NCBI GenBank assembly: GCA_021372435.1
Contig: JAJFUK010000031.1
Location: 1 to 57,398, forward strand
Source: Actinomycetes bacterium
Lineage (GTDB): Bacteria > Actinomycetota > Thermoleophilia > RBG-16-64-13
DNA length: 57,398 bases
Direction: 5' to 3'
Made by a program: the position numbers and the translations under genes. The stretch's first letter is position 1; each line of letters starts with the position of its first letter. The notes under the pieces were generated by a model, which made no database searches, was not told where the DNA came from, and saw only the letters and a list, made by a program, of their open reading frames with translations. Shown here in pieces: positions 36,041-45,542 of this stretch.

Positions 36041-37348
36041 CTAGACCTCCCCGAGAAGATCCCTCTTGACCACCAGCCTGCCTTCTTTGTACACCCGCCA
36101 CACCGGATTCATGCCGTAACGATAGGGGATCTCGACATGGCGCGTCTCTTCGAGGATGAGGATGTCGGCCTTCTTCCCTACCTCCAGGCTGCCGACCTCG
36201 TCGTCCAGGGCCAACGCGGCCGCCGCCTCGATGGTGATGGCCCGGATCACCTCCTCCGCCGACATGCGGAGTTGCGAGCAGCCCATGGTGGCCATCAACC
36301 AGAGGTTCGACGTAGGGCTCGAGCCGGGATTGAGATCGGTGCTCAAGGCCACCCGCGCACCTGCCTCGAGCAACCGGCGGGCAGGCGCATAGCCGCCCTC
36401 ACCGAGGAAGAAGGTGGCGCCGGGCAGGAGTACCGCCACCGGCACCCGCTTCGGACCCTCCGCCGCCGCCAGCGCGGCGATGCCGGCCTCGCTGATGTGA
36501 TCGAGGTGATCGACGGAGACGGCCCCCAGCGCGGCCGCCATCTCGGTGCCTCCGGTGTAGGTGAGCTGGTCCGCGTGCAATTTAGGCAGCAGGCCATGTT
36601 CCGCACCGGCCTCCAATACCCGGCGGCACTGATCGACGGTGAAGGCGCCCTTCTCGCAGAAGGCGTCGCAGAACTTAGCCAGGTGGTGCTTGGCCGCAGC
36701 GGGGATCATCTTCTTCGTGATGATCTTGACGTAGTCGTCAGGCCGGTCGAGGTACTCCACCGGCACAACATGAGCCGCCAACAGCGTGGGCACCACGTCC
36801 ACGGCATGGGCGGCGCCGACGTCCCGATACACCTCGAGGAGACGCAACTCCTGCTCTTGAGAGAGTCCGTACCCACTCTTTGCCTCCACGGTGGTCACGC
36901 CGAAGCGAAGGAAATAGTCCAAGCGCTTGCGCGTGAGAGCGCGGAGCACTTCGTCGGAGGCGGCTCGGGTGGCGTGGACGGTGCTCATGATCCCGCCCCC
37001 GGCCTCCGCCACCTCCTGGTAGCTCGTCCCCGCCACCCGGAGTTGGAACTCGTCGGACCTGTCGCCAGCGTAGGCCAGATGGGCATGGCATTCGACGAGC
37101 CCGGGCATGACCACCCGCCCGTCGGCATCGACGACCTGGCCGCCCCGCGCCAAACGCACCTCTTCTCGCAAATCACTGGTACGGCCCACCCACACTACGC
37201 GCCCCTCGTGTGCAGCCACCGCTCCCTCCGGGATGACCCCCAACGTCGACCGGGCGCCCGAAGCGGCCTTGGTGCGGGCGCAGGTCAGGAGCTCTCCCGC
37301 CCCGCTCACGATGAGATCGGCCTCTATCCAGGCCCGCGATTCGTTCAC
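36041..37348 (-). CDS. hutI: Imidazolonepropionase
   Basis: Hydrolyses imidazolonepropionate to N-formiminoglutamate; an amidohydrolase-superfamily metalloenzyme. It has 435 residues. Metal and substrate motifs: VECHAHLAYAGDRSDEF (HxH), VEAKSGYG, LHADQ, VDHLDH and STDLNPGSSPTSN with the catalytic Asp. It lies between hutH (10-base gap) and the formiminotransferase gene (2-base gap), on the same strand. Confidence 0.96.
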   Translation of the reverse strand: MNESRAWIEADLIVSGAGELLTCARTKAASGARSTLGVIPEGAVAAHEGRVVWVGRTSDLREEVRLARGGQVVDADGRVVMPGLVECHAHLAYAGDRSDEFQLRVAGTSYQEVAEAGGGIMSTVHATRAASDEVLRALTRKRLDYFLRFGVTTVEAKSGYGLSQEQELRLLEVYRDVGAAHAVDVVPTLLAAHVVPVEYLDRPDDYVKIITKKMIPAAAKHHLAKFCDAFCEKGAFTVDQCRRVLEAGAEHGLLPKLHADQLTYTGGTEMAAALGAVSVDHLDHISEAGIAALAAAEGPKRVPVAVLLPGATFFLGEGGYAPARRLLEAGARVALSTDLNPGSSPTSNLWLMATMGCSQLRMSAEEVIRAITIEAAAALALDDEVGSLEVGKKADILILEETRHVEIPYRYGMNPVWRVYKEGRLVVKRDLLGEV

Positions 37349-37358
37349 CTTCAGCCTC

Positions 37359-38906
37359 CTATCCCGCGTAGGCCGGCTCCAACGGGCCTACCACCCCTTC
37401 TACGCTCTCTATCAGCGAACCGTCCCTGACCATCTCCGCGAGCGCCTCGATGTCAGGCGCCTGCGGGCGGTCTTCCTCCAGCGGCGGTATAGCCCCGCGG
37501 ATGAAATCGTGGGCCGCAGCCACTCCCCGCCCGGGGCGCAGCCCCTCACGGAACTCCAGCCCCTGCGCCCCGCATAGTAGCTCTATCGCGACCACGCGGA
37601 GCACGTTCCCGACGACTTCCCGGCTTTTGAGCGCCGCGAACGCCCCCATGCTGACGAAGTCCTCCTTGTTGGCCGACGTCGGGATACTGTCCACGCAGGC
37701 CGGATGCGCCAGAGTCTTGTTCTCGGAGACGAGCGCGGCCGCCGTCACCTGGGCGATCATGAGCCCGCTGTTGAGCCCGCCGTGAGCGGTCAGGAACGCA
37801 GGGAGATGGTCCGAGGTGCTGGGGTCCATCATGCATTCCACCCTCCGCTCAGAGATGTTGGCCAATTGCGCCAGCGCGATCGCCAGGATGTCCATACCCT
37901 GGGATATGGCCTGTCCGTGGAAGTTCCCTCCCGAGACGACCTTACCCTCCGCCGCGAAGACCAACGGGTTGTCGGTGGCGGCGTTGACCTCGACCTCCAG
38001 CACGCGCCGTACGAAGGCCAGGGCGTCCTTGGCCGCTCCGTGGACCTGGGGGGCGCAGCGCAGGGAGTACGCATCCTGCACCTTGCCACAACCCTCGTGC
38101 GAAGCCATGATCTCGCTGTCCTCCAACAGACGGAGCAGGTTCCGGGCGCTCGCCATCTGCCCGGGGTGGGGTCGCACTCTGTGGGTGATGCCCAGATAGG
38201 GCGTCCGGGTGCCCCTCAGAGCCTCGACCGCCTGCGCCGCCGCGATGTCGGCGGCCTTGCTGATGTTCTCCGCCTCGAGCAGGCTGAGCACCCCTATGGC
38301 CGTCATCATCTGCGTGCCGTTGATGAGGGCCAGGCCTTCCTTCGCCTGCAGCACGACCGGCCGGATACCGGCCTGCCGTAGAGCCTCGCCGCCGGGCATG
38401 CGTCTGCCCCGATAGACCGCCTCGCCCTCGCCGATCAAGACCGCGGTGAGATGAGCCAACGGCGCCAGGTCGCCGCAGGCGCCCACAGAGCCCTAGCTGG
38501 GGATGACGGGGAGGACCCCTGCGTTCACCACGGCAAGAAGGGTCTCGAGGACCGTAAGTCGCGCCCCCGAGTACCCTTTGGCGAGCACGTTCGCCCGCAG
38601 GAGCATCATGGCTCGGGTCTCTTCAGGGCCGAGCGGTTCGCCCACCCCGCAGCAGTGGCTGAAGACCAGGTTGCGCTGCAAAGCGAGGGCTTCGGACCCG
38701 GCGACGGGTACGTCGGCGAACTTGCCGAACCCGGTCGTCACGCCATAGACGACGGCACCTTGGGCGAGCAGCTGCTCGATGTACTCACGGGAGGCCATGA
38801 TCCGGGGGACGGCGGCGGGGGAAAGAGCCACGGCGCGCCCTCCACGAGACACCGAGAGCACATCTTCGAGCCGTAAGGATTCGCCATCTATCAACAGATC
38901 AGCCAT
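37359..38906 (-). pseudogene. hutH: Histidine ammonia-lyase interrupted by one in-frame TAG; MIO triad Ala-Cys-Gly
   Basis: Deaminates histidine to urocanate; full frame 515 codons, normal length. The reading frame is continuous and conserved on both sides of a TAG codon at 38493-38495 (minus strand). The family reads VIP-x-Q-GSVGASGDLAP here; this gene reads VIPS[15 protein letters not shown], so CAG has become TAG, and the MIO Ser codon is TGC (38475-38477). Other catalytic residues are intact: [34 protein letters not shown] at 38486 could reinitiate and give a 375-residue C-terminal part starting two residues before the triad. TAG is used as a normal stop by neighbours (glnA, glnB, the BMP gene). 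It may be a true nonsense allele, a read error, or a suppressed codon. Confidence 0.85.
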
Positions 38907-39006
38907 GAACCGCCGACCGTCCTCTACGCTGTTGTTGGAGCCCGTCTTCTCGCCTCGCGCCTGCCTATCGCGTCCCTGCCGGCAGACTCCGCTGTAAAAC
39001 GAGTCC

Positions 39007-40881
39007 TTAGCCGACGCCGCCGGTGCCCTCCGGGGCGGTGTCCGCGGCCGCTCCGATGTGGAAGGGGATGTTGATCACCACCACCCAGGGTACTCCAAGC
39101 AGCGCAGCCTTCAAGCGCAGGGCATCCTGGTTGTGAAGGAAATTCTCCCACCAGTGCTCCACCACGAACTCCGGGATGATCACCGTGACCGTGTGCTTCG
39201 CGCTCGGCCGGAGGGAGCGGATGTATTCCGTGGCAGGTCGGGTGAACTCGCGATAGGGAGAATCGACGACCAAAAGGGGCACGTCTATCCCCATCTCCTC
39301 CCAGGTCCGCTGCAGAGCCAGGACCCTCTCCGGGTCGTTCGCGATGGTGACGGCGTGGAAGTCGTCAGGGGACAGCCCGCGGCCCAGGGCGAGAGCGCGG
39401 GCGGTCAGCTCGTTGACCTGGGAAACAAAGAGCACGACGGTCGTCCGCGGCCGCGAGACCGCCACCCGCCCCAGCCGCGCCAACTGCTCGGGGTCTTGTG
39501 GCATCAGGAAGCGCGCCACCCGCAGATAGTGCCGGCGCACCGCGTAGAACCCGGCTATCAGGACCGCCACCGCGATAAGCACGATGTAGGCCCCGTGGGT
39601 GAACTTCGTCACCAGCACGACGACGGTGACGATGCCGGTGAGCAGGGCGCCGAAGCCGTTCATCAGAGCCCGCCGTTGCCAGCCCTGGGTGCGCAGCCTG
39701 AACCACCGGACCACCATCCCCGACTGGGACAGGGTGAAACTGGTGAACACCCCCACGGCGTAGAGGGGGATCAGGCTGTGGACCCGGGCCTTGTAGATCA
39801 CCAAGATGGCGATGGCGGCCACCATCAGGCCGATTATCCCGTTGGAGAAGACCAGCTTATCGCCCCGGTTCATGAACTGGCGGGGCATGAGACCGTCCCG
39901 GGCGAGCACCGAGGCCAGCCGGGGGAAGCCGGTGAAGCTGGTGTTGGCCGCCAGAATGAGGATGGCCATCGTGGCGATCTGCAACGCGTAGTAGAAGAAA
40001 CCACCACCGTAGACCACGTGCCCGATCTCCCCCAGGACGGTGGTCCCGTCCTGGGGAACGATGTGGAGGATCTGGGAGAGGGCCGTGACCCCCAGGAGGA
40101 GGAAGGCCAGGATCGCCGCCATGACGCCGAGAGTGATCGAGGCGTTCTTGCTCTCCGGCGGTTTGAAGGCCGGGACCGCGTTCGAGATGGCCTCGGTGCC
40201 GGTCATGGCCGAGCAGCCGCCGGAGAACGCGCGAAGAACGATCCAGAGAAGAGCCGCGCCCTCCAGAGCCGTGGTGCCGGCCGGCACAGGCCGCAGCTCC
40301 AGGTCGCCCATCCTCCAGCGGATCAATCCCACGATCACCAGACCCCCGCAGAGAAGGACGAAGGCATACGTGGGGATGGAAAAGAACCGGCCTGATTCTC
40401 GGACCCCCCGTAGATTGGCGATCGTCACCAGGACGATGAGTCCGATGCAGATCCAGACTCGGTGTGCTTCCAAGGCCGGGAACGCGGCGTCGATGGCCGC
40501 CACCCCGGAGGCCACGCTCACGGCCACCGTCATCACGTAGTCGACCATCAGCGAGCCAGCGGCGAGCATCCCCGGGAACAGACCCAGGTTCTCCCGGCTC
40601 ACGACGTACGACCCGCCCCCGTTGGGATAAGCATGGACGGTCTGCTGGTACGACAGGGCAACAAAGACCAGCAGCACCACCACTGCTATCGCGACATAGA
40701 TCGAGAAAGACGCGGCTGCGCTGCCGGCCAGCACCAGCGCCAACAAGATCTCTTCGGTGGCGTAGGCGGTGGAGGAGATGGCGTCGGAGGCGAAGACCGG
40801 CAGCGCCAACTTCTTGGGCAGGCGCTCCTCCATCTCCTCGGCCGTAGCCACCGGACGGCCCAACAGAGCCCGCTTTATCAT
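39007..40881 (-). CDS. KimA-like APC-superfamily potassium/amino-acid permease
   Basis: 624 residues with about 12 membrane spans (35-450) and a cytoplasmic C-terminal domain of about 170 residues. The start LPVFASDAISSTAYATEEILLALV and the block SYQQTVHAYPNGGGSYVVSRENLG closely resemble KimA (YdaO) high-affinity potassium/proton symporters, rather than typical amino acid permeases. In Bacillus that gene is controlled by a c-di-AMP riboswitch; no recognisable ydaO-type aptamer is seen in the 244 bases upstream. ATG 40881 is preferred over a TTG at 40896; neither has a strong SD. It follows hppA on the same strand after a strong hairpin. Confidence 0.85.
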   Translation of the reverse strand: MIKRALLGRPVATAEEMEERLPKKLALPVFASDAISSTAYATEEILLALVLAGSAAASFSIYVAIAVVVLLVFVALSYQQTVHAYPNGGGSYVVSRENLGLFPGMLAAGSLMVDYVMTVAVSVASGVAAIDAAFPALEAHRVWICIGLIVLVTIANLRGVRESGRFFSIPTYAFVLLCGGLVIVGLIRWRMGDLELRPVPAGTTALEGAALLWIVLRAFSGGCSAMTGTEAISNAVPAFKPPESKNASITLGVMAAILAFLLLGVTALSQILHIVPQDGTTVLGEIGHVVYGGGFFYYALQIATMAILILAANTSFTGFPRLASVLARDGLMPRQFMNRGDKLVFSNGIIGLMVAAIAILVIYKARVHSLIPLYAVGVFTSFTLSQSGMVVRWFRLRTQGWQRRALMNGFGALLTGIVTVVVLVTKFTHGAYIVLIAVAVLIAGFYAVRRHYLRVARFLMPQDPEQLARLGRVAVSRPRTTVVLFVSQVNELTARALALGRGLSPDDFHAVTIANDPERVLALQRTWEEMGIDVPLLVVDSPYREFTRPATEYIRSLRPSAKHTVTVIIPEFVVEHWWENFLHNQDALRLKAALLGVPWVVVINIPFHIGAAADTAPEGTGGVG

Positions 40882-41005
40882 CGCTGCCGCGCCCAACCCG
40901 GCCGTCTCACTCGTCGGATTCGCTCATCAGAGCCTTCGCAAATCGTGTATGGAACGGCCCCATATACACCCCCGCCGCCCGTCGCGTCAAGACGCCGTAT
41001 GACAC

Positions 41006-41037
41006 GCCGCCCGCCGCGCCGACGCGCGGCGGGCGGC
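41006..41037. terminator. 14-bp perfect GC hairpin downstream of hppA
   Basis: GCCGCCCGCCGCGC (41006-41019) pairs perfectly with 41024-41037 around a 4-base loop. There is no T-run on the minus strand, so it may act as an mRNA end stabiliser or Rho-type terminator between hppA and the kimA-like gene. Confidence 0.5.
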
Positions 41038-41125
41038 TCCCCCCGCACCATCGTTGCTCAAGAGTCCGCCGCTGGGCTACCGATACCCCGCGGTACCCTG
41101 GGCGGGCTCCTGCGCTCTGGGTTCG

Positions 41126-43600
41126 CTACGCTTCTTCTTTCTTGATGCGCATGCCGTAGAAGGAACGGATCACGAAGCTCAGCGAGATCAGGAAGAACAC
41201 GGCGGCCAAGATCCAGGTCAACACGTGGCTGCCCATATCGTTGACGATGCTCACGGCCAGCTCGACCGCCAGTAGGCCGAAGAGCGTACTGAACTTGATG
41301 ACGGGGTTCATGGACACCGAGGACGTGTCTTTGAAGGGATCTCCCACCGTGTCGCCCACCACGGTGGCCGCATGCAGGTCGGTACCCTTCTCCTTCAGGT
41401 CCACTTCGACGATCTTCTTGGCGTTGTCCCAGGCGCCCCCGGCGTTGGCCATGAAGACGGCCTGGAACAGCCCGAAGACGGCGATGGAGATCAAGTAACC
41501 GATGAAGAAGAACGGCTCCAAGAACGAGAAGGCCAGGGTCCCGAAGAACACCGCCAGGAAGATGTTGATCATGCCTCTCTGCGCGTACGTGGTGCAGATG
41601 CCCACGACCTTCTTGCTGTCTTCGACACTGGCGCTGCCCGTCTCGACGTCGAGCCTGATGTGGCGTTTGATGAACTCCACGGCCCGGTAGGCGCCGGTGG
41701 TCACGGCCTGGGTGGCCGCCCCGGTGAACCAGTAGATCATGGCGCCGCCCATGACGATGCCCAGCAGGAACGGCGGATACAGAAGCGACAGCTTGTCCAC
41801 GTTGCTGGTGAGTTCGTCGGTGAGCATCATGATGATGGAGAAGATCATCGTGGTCGCGCCTACCACCGCGGTGCCGATGAGCACGGGTTTGGCCGTCGCC
41901 TTGAACGTGTTACCCGCCCCGTCGTTCTCCTCCAGGTTCAGCTTAGCCACGTCCCAGTCGGGCTTGAAACCGAAGTCGCGCTGGATCTCGGCGTCGACCC
42001 CTTCGATCTGCTCGATGGTCGAGAGCTCGTACACCGACTGGGCATTGTCGGTGACCGGGCCGTACGAGTCGACGGCGATGGTCACCGGGCCCATGCCCAA
42101 GAAGCCGAAGGCAACGAGTCCAAAGGCGAAGACGGCCGGAGCAAGCATGATATCGCCCAGGCCCTGGGTGCTCACGATGTAGCCGATGCCCATGAGGACC
42201 ATGATGGCGAAACCGATGTAGTAGGCACTGTAGTTGCCGGCCACGAAACCCGAGAGTATGTCGAGCGAGGGTCCCCCCTCTCTGGCGGACGTGGTCACTT
42301 CTCGTACGTGGGCCGACTTGGTCGAGGTAAAGACCTTCACCAGTTCGGGGATCACGGCGCCGGCCAGAGTACCCATGCTGATGATGATGGAGAGCATCCA
42401 CCAGTAATCCGGATGCGCCTCGCCCACCAGTGTGCTGCCCCCGATCAGCAGGTAAGACACGACAAAGGTAAGGATGATGGAGACGATCGAGGTGGTCCAT
42501 ACCAGCGACGTGAGTGGACCTTCGAAGTTCATCTTCCTTGCGTCCTTGTAACGGGCTTTGGTGACGGCGGCGTTGAGAAAGTAAGAGCCGCCGCTGGAGA
42601 TGATCATCATGACGCGCATGGCGAAGATCCACACTAGGAGGGCTACCTGGATGAGAGGATCGGCCACCGCCAAGGTGATGAAGGTGATGAGGGCCACACC
42701 GGTGACACCGTAGGTCTCGAAGCCGTCGGCGCTGGGGCCGACCGAATCGCCCGCGTTGTCGCCTGTGCAGTCGGCGATGACGCCCGGGTTGCGGGCATCG
42801 TCTTCTTTGATATTGAAGACGATCTTCATCAGGTCGGAGCCGATATCGGCGATCTTGGTGAAGATGCCGCCGGCGATCCTCAGGGCGGCGGCGCCCAGGG
42901 ACTCGCCGATGGCGAACCCGATGAAACACTGGCCGGCGTAGTCGCGCGGGATCCAAATCAGGATGATCAGCATGATGATGAGCTCGACGCTGATCAGCAT
43001 CATGCCCACGCTCATGCCGGAGCGCATCGGGATGCTGTGGACGCCGTACGGCCTGCCCTTGAGACTCTCGAAAGCGGTCCGGGAGTTGGCGTAGGTGTTG
43101 ACCCTGATGCCAAACCAGGCGACACCGTAACTACCCAGGATCCCGATGACGCTGAAGAGAAGGATGATGAGCACCCTTCCCGCCGAGAAATCGCTGAGCA
43201 GGCCGAAGTAGACTCCGATCACGATGGCGATGAACACCCACAGCAGGATCAGGAACTGCCCCTGCTTCAGCAAGTAGGTCTTGCAGGTCTGCCAGATCAG
43301 CTCGGAGATCTGCTTCATCGACCGGTGCGCGGGAAGACTGCGGAGCTGATAGAAGATGGTGAGGCCGAACAAGAGGCCAAGGACACAGATGATCAGTCCG
43401 AGGGACAGAAGCAGGCTGCCGGAGATCCCGTGGAAATCGACCTGGTCCAACTCTGGTAGTACCAGGCTGGCTTCCCCGCCGCCACCTTCCACCGCCAGCG
43501 CAGCCGGCGCGAAGGCCAGCAGGCAGACCGCCGTGACGGCGAGGAAGAGTGCGAGCCTCCTCCAACCCCGCGCCGGCATTCTTGATGGTTTGACTTCCAT
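41126..43600 (-). CDS. hppA: Membrane-bound ion-pumping pyrophosphatase
   Basis: Couples pyrophosphate hydrolysis to proton (or sodium) export. 824 residues with an N-terminal signal-like segment (about 13-35) and some 16 spans. Active-site motifs are a divergent type: DIGSDLMKIVFNIKEDDARNP, ADCTGDNAGDSVGPSADGFE, and the C-terminal NAGGAWDNAKK and GDTVGDPFKDTSS. The potassium-dependence position lies in GNTFKATAK and is Lys, the potassium-independent type, which suggests a proton pump. ATG 43600 is set by AAGGAGG eight bases upstream; the longer frame adds no recognisable signal. A sigma70-like promoter lies upstream (43749-43778). Confidence 0.94.
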   Translation of the reverse strand: MEVKPSRMPARGWRRLALFLAVTAVCLLAFAPAALAVEGGGGEASLVLPELDQVDFHGISGSLLLSLGLIICVLGLLFGLTIFYQLRSLPAHRSMKQISELIWQTCKTYLLKQGQFLILLWVFIAIVIGVYFGLLSDFSAGRVLIILLFSVIGILGSYGVAWFGIRVNTYANSRTAFESLKGRPYGVHSIPMRSGMSVGMMLISVELIIMLIILIWIPRDYAGQCFIGFAIGESLGAAALRIAGGIFTKIADIGSDLMKIVFNIKEDDARNPGVIADCTGDNAGDSVGPSADGFETYGVTGVALITFITLAVADPLIQVALLVWIFAMRVMMIISSGGSYFLNAAVTKARYKDARKMNFEGPLTSLVWTTSIVSIILTFVVSYLLIGGSTLVGEAHPDYWWMLSIIISMGTLAGAVIPELVKVFTSTKSAHVREVTTSAREGGPSLDILSGFVAGNYSAYYIGFAIMVLMGIGYIVSTQGLGDIMLAPAVFAFGLVAFGFLGMGPVTIAVDSYGPVTDNAQSVYELSTIEQIEGVDAEIQRDFGFKPDWDVAKLNLEENDGAGNTFKATAKPVLIGTAVVGATTMIFSIIMMLTDELTSNVDKLSLLYPPFLLGIVMGGAMIYWFTGAATQAVTTGAYRAVEFIKRHIRLDVETGSASVEDSKKVVGICTTYAQRGMINIFLAVFFGTLAFSFLEPFFFIGYLISIAVFGLFQAVFMANAGGAWDNAKKIVEVDLKEKGTDLHAATVVGDTVGDPFKDTSSVSMNPVIKFSTLFGLLAVELAVSIVNDMGSHVLTWILAAVFFLISLSFVIRSFYGMRIKKEEA

Positions 43601-43942
43601 GCAGCATGCCTCCTTGTCAGCCCCTAACGGCACTTTACCAACGGAGTTGCACCCCAGGAACGAGGGTGGCCCGACTCCTCTCGCGGACTCTTGGAGCGTC
43701 CCCCGCCCGCGCCAAAACGGCCTCCCAACAGGCCTGATCCAACGCCTCATCCTACAGAACCGGCTGCGCTCTCGTCAAGGATTAGGCGATCCGTCTTTAG
43801 CCGCCGGGTCCGCCGGCCGGACGCCACGTTCGACCGGTCTCATGCCTCCGCGCGCCGCCGGGATTGAATCCCCCGGCAAATGGAGATAACAGGCCCTGGT
43901 GGGCCGAGCCCACCGACCGGCCCACTGGAGAAAGGACACCCG
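43601..43942. other. Intergenic region between divergent hppA and rubredoxin genes
   Basis: 342 bases with no convincing gene. On the minus side it holds the putative hppA promoter; on the plus side the rubredoxin ribosome binding site GAGAAAGGA (about 43928-43936). Short GC palindromes near 43855-43875 and 43893-43925 were seen but do not match the repeat families described elsewhere. Confidence 0.6.
43749..43778 (-). promoter_or_regulatory. Candidate sigma70 promoter of hppA
   Basis: On the minus strand TTGACG (43778-43773) and TAGGAT (43754-43749) are 18 bases apart, giving a leader of about 140 nt to hppA. Confidence 0.45.
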
Positions 43943-44104
43943 ATGGACAAGTGGCAGTGCTTGTTGTGCGGTTATATATACGATCCCGAGGTAGGAGACC
44001 CGACCCAGGGCATACCGGCGGGAACGAGTTTCGAAGACCTCCCCGATGACTGGGAGTGTCCGGATTGCGGAGCCGGCAAGGAAGAGTTCGAGAAGATGGC
44101 GTAG
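43943..44104 (+). CDS. Rubredoxin
   Basis: A 53-residue one-iron electron carrier. It begins [20 protein letters not shown] and ends with the second pair CPDCGAGK, the canonical CxxCG...CPxCG arrangement with about 30 residues between, plus the acidic surface. ATG 43943 follows GAGAAAGGA. It has no co-directional neighbour. Rubredoxins serve superoxide/peroxide reduction or flavoprotein electron transfer in anaerobes; the partner here is unknown. Confidence 0.96.
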   Translation: MDKWQCLLCGYIYDPEVGDPTQGIPAGTSFEDLPDDWECPDCGAGKEEFEKMA

Positions 44105-44175
44105 CCGGGTCTGAGGGCGCCACCGTCCCGGTCGCCTGGGTCCATGCACTCATCCGGCGCGGGCTGAGCGGCGCT

Positions 44176-44190
44176 GCTTCATCTTGAGCG
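44176..44190. repeat. Palindromic repeat family 2, solitary half
   Basis: GCTTCATCTTGAGCG resembles the right arm of the copy at 820-835 with one base deleted. It covers the stop codon of the phosphoglycerate mutase gene. Just upstream, 44124-44163 is a weak relative of the 54-bp repeat near glnB. Confidence 0.4.
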
Positions 44191-45489
44191 AAGTCCCAGG
44201 AAGAGAGACATCAACAGGTGGCCCGGCGCCACGGCGAAGCCCGTGGCCCGGGCCTCCGACTCACTGAAGGCCTCGGCCCCGTTGGCCGCGAAACCGGGCC
44301 CCCACATCACGAAGGGCACAGGTTCGGCCACGTGGGTCTTGAGTTCCACCGGCGTCGGGTGATCGGACATCACCAACAGCCTCAGGCCTTCGGAACCGTC
44401 GTCCGGGGCGCCGCCGGGCGCCTCCACGGGCGCGGGAGACCGGTCCCGCCCTGGGCCCGCGGAGGCGCCTCCCGGTCGCTCACCCATCGCGATCGCCTGG
44501 GGGATCATCAAGGCGTCGATCCGCTCGAGCGCCCTGAGTTTGCCCGCGATGTCGCCGGCGTGGGACGCCTCGTCGGGAGCTTCGACGTGCACGAAGACCA
44601 CGTCGTGATCGTCGAGGGCCTCCAAAGCGCCGGCCATCTGCGCTTCATAATCATTGTCCCCCCCGTCCGTGACCCCGGGGATGACAAGACAGTCCACGCC
44701 GGTCTGCAGCGCCAGGCCTCTTAGCAGGTCGACCGACGAGGTCAGTGCCGCCCTTCGGCCGCCGTAGCTTTCGGCGAAGCTGGGCATGCCGGCCGGCTTC
44801 ATGCCCGGCCAGAAGAGCCAGATCTGTGTGGCCGGCAGTAGCCCGCGCGCGACCCGGTCCTCGTTGACCGGGTGCCCTGCGAGCACGCCTTTCGACCATT
44901 CCATAAGGTCATTGGCCAGCCCGGCGCCCGGTCCGACCGGTTCCGAACCGGCCACGGGGCGGCCGGTGATGTCATGAGGCGGCGTGAAGGAAGTGGCGAG
45001 CAGGTCGGCTCCCTCCCGGACCGTCAGGATGTGACGGAAACCCACGCCCGGGTACAGGTTCAGACGATCACGCCCGGGTCCGCCGCCCCCGACCTCGCCT
45101 AGACGTTCACGCAACGAGGCGATCAGCCGTGCAGACTCCTCAGAGGTGATGTTCCCAGCCGAGTAGCTGACCAGGCGACCATCCAACACGGTGACCAGAT
45201 TGCAGCGCATCGCCACCTGGCCGGGCTCCAGCTCGATGCCCATCGCGGTGGCTTCGATCGGCCCCCGCCCCGCATAGTACACTGCAGGGTCGAAGCCCAT
45301 GACGCTCATGCAGGCCACCGCGCTCGAGGCTTCCATCCCTTCGGGCACGTTGTCGGCCAGCCCGACGGTGCCTTCGCGCGCCAACCGGTCGAGGTTGGGC
45401 GTGCGGGCCGCTTCCAAGGACGTCAGCCCTCCCAGAGCGGCCGCCGGCCAGCCTGATGCTCCATCGATGATCAAGACCACGTACCTCAC
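44179..45489 (-). CDS. Cofactor-independent phosphoglycerate mutase, ApgM type
   Basis: Interconverts 2- and 3-phosphoglycerate; alkaline-phosphatase superfamily. 436 residues. It starts MRYVVLIIDGASGWP (first metal Asp) with later metal motifs ASSAVACMSVMGFDP (nucleophile Ser region), HVEAPDEASHAGD (Asp and His), and MSDHPTPV. The order matches the archaeal-type enzyme rather than GpmI. An insert (about 345-380) rich in Gly, Ala and Pro precedes the MSDHPTPV strand. GTG 45489 lies in a 15-bp direct duplication that also supplies an upstream GAGG. Gene order aminotransferase then mutase on the same strand, with serA far upstream, is compatible with serine/threonine-related metabolism; some ApgM homologues instead act as homoserine kinases. 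Confidence 0.85.
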   Translation of the reverse strand: MRYVVLIIDGASGWPAAALGGLTSLEAARTPNLDRLAREGTVGLADNVPEGMEASSAVACMSVMGFDPAVYYAGRGPIEATAMGIELEPGQVAMRCNLVTVLDGRLVSYSAGNITSEESARLIASLRERLGEVGGGGPGRDRLNLYPGVGFRHILTVREGADLLATSFTPPHDITGRPVAGSEPVGPGAGLANDLMEWSKGVLAGHPVNEDRVARGLLPATQIWLFWPGMKPAGMPSFAESYGGRRAALTSSVDLLRGLALQTGVDCLVIPGVTDGGDNDYEAQMAGALEALDDHDVVFVHVEAPDEASHAGDIAGKLRALERIDALMIPQAIAMGERPGGASAGPGRDRSPAPVEAPGGAPDDGSEGLRLLVMSDHPTPVELKTHVAEPVPFVMWGPGFAANGAEAFSESEARATGFAVAPGHLLMSLFLGLRSR

Positions 45490-45542
45490 TGACCTACGTA
45501 CCTCACTGACGCTCCCATGCTCCGCAGCTCCGGCGTGTCACA

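Noticed and set aside
38484-38495. Frameshift in hutH, or pyrrolysine at the TAG
   Set aside because: The frame is identical on both sides, so there is no shift. Pyrrolysine is not supported: no Pyl genes are seen, and TAG ends several normal genes here.
40882-41125. ydaO-type c-di-AMP riboswitch upstream of the KimA-like gene
   Set aside because: No conserved aptamer blocks were found; the region has mainly a GC hairpin without expression platform.
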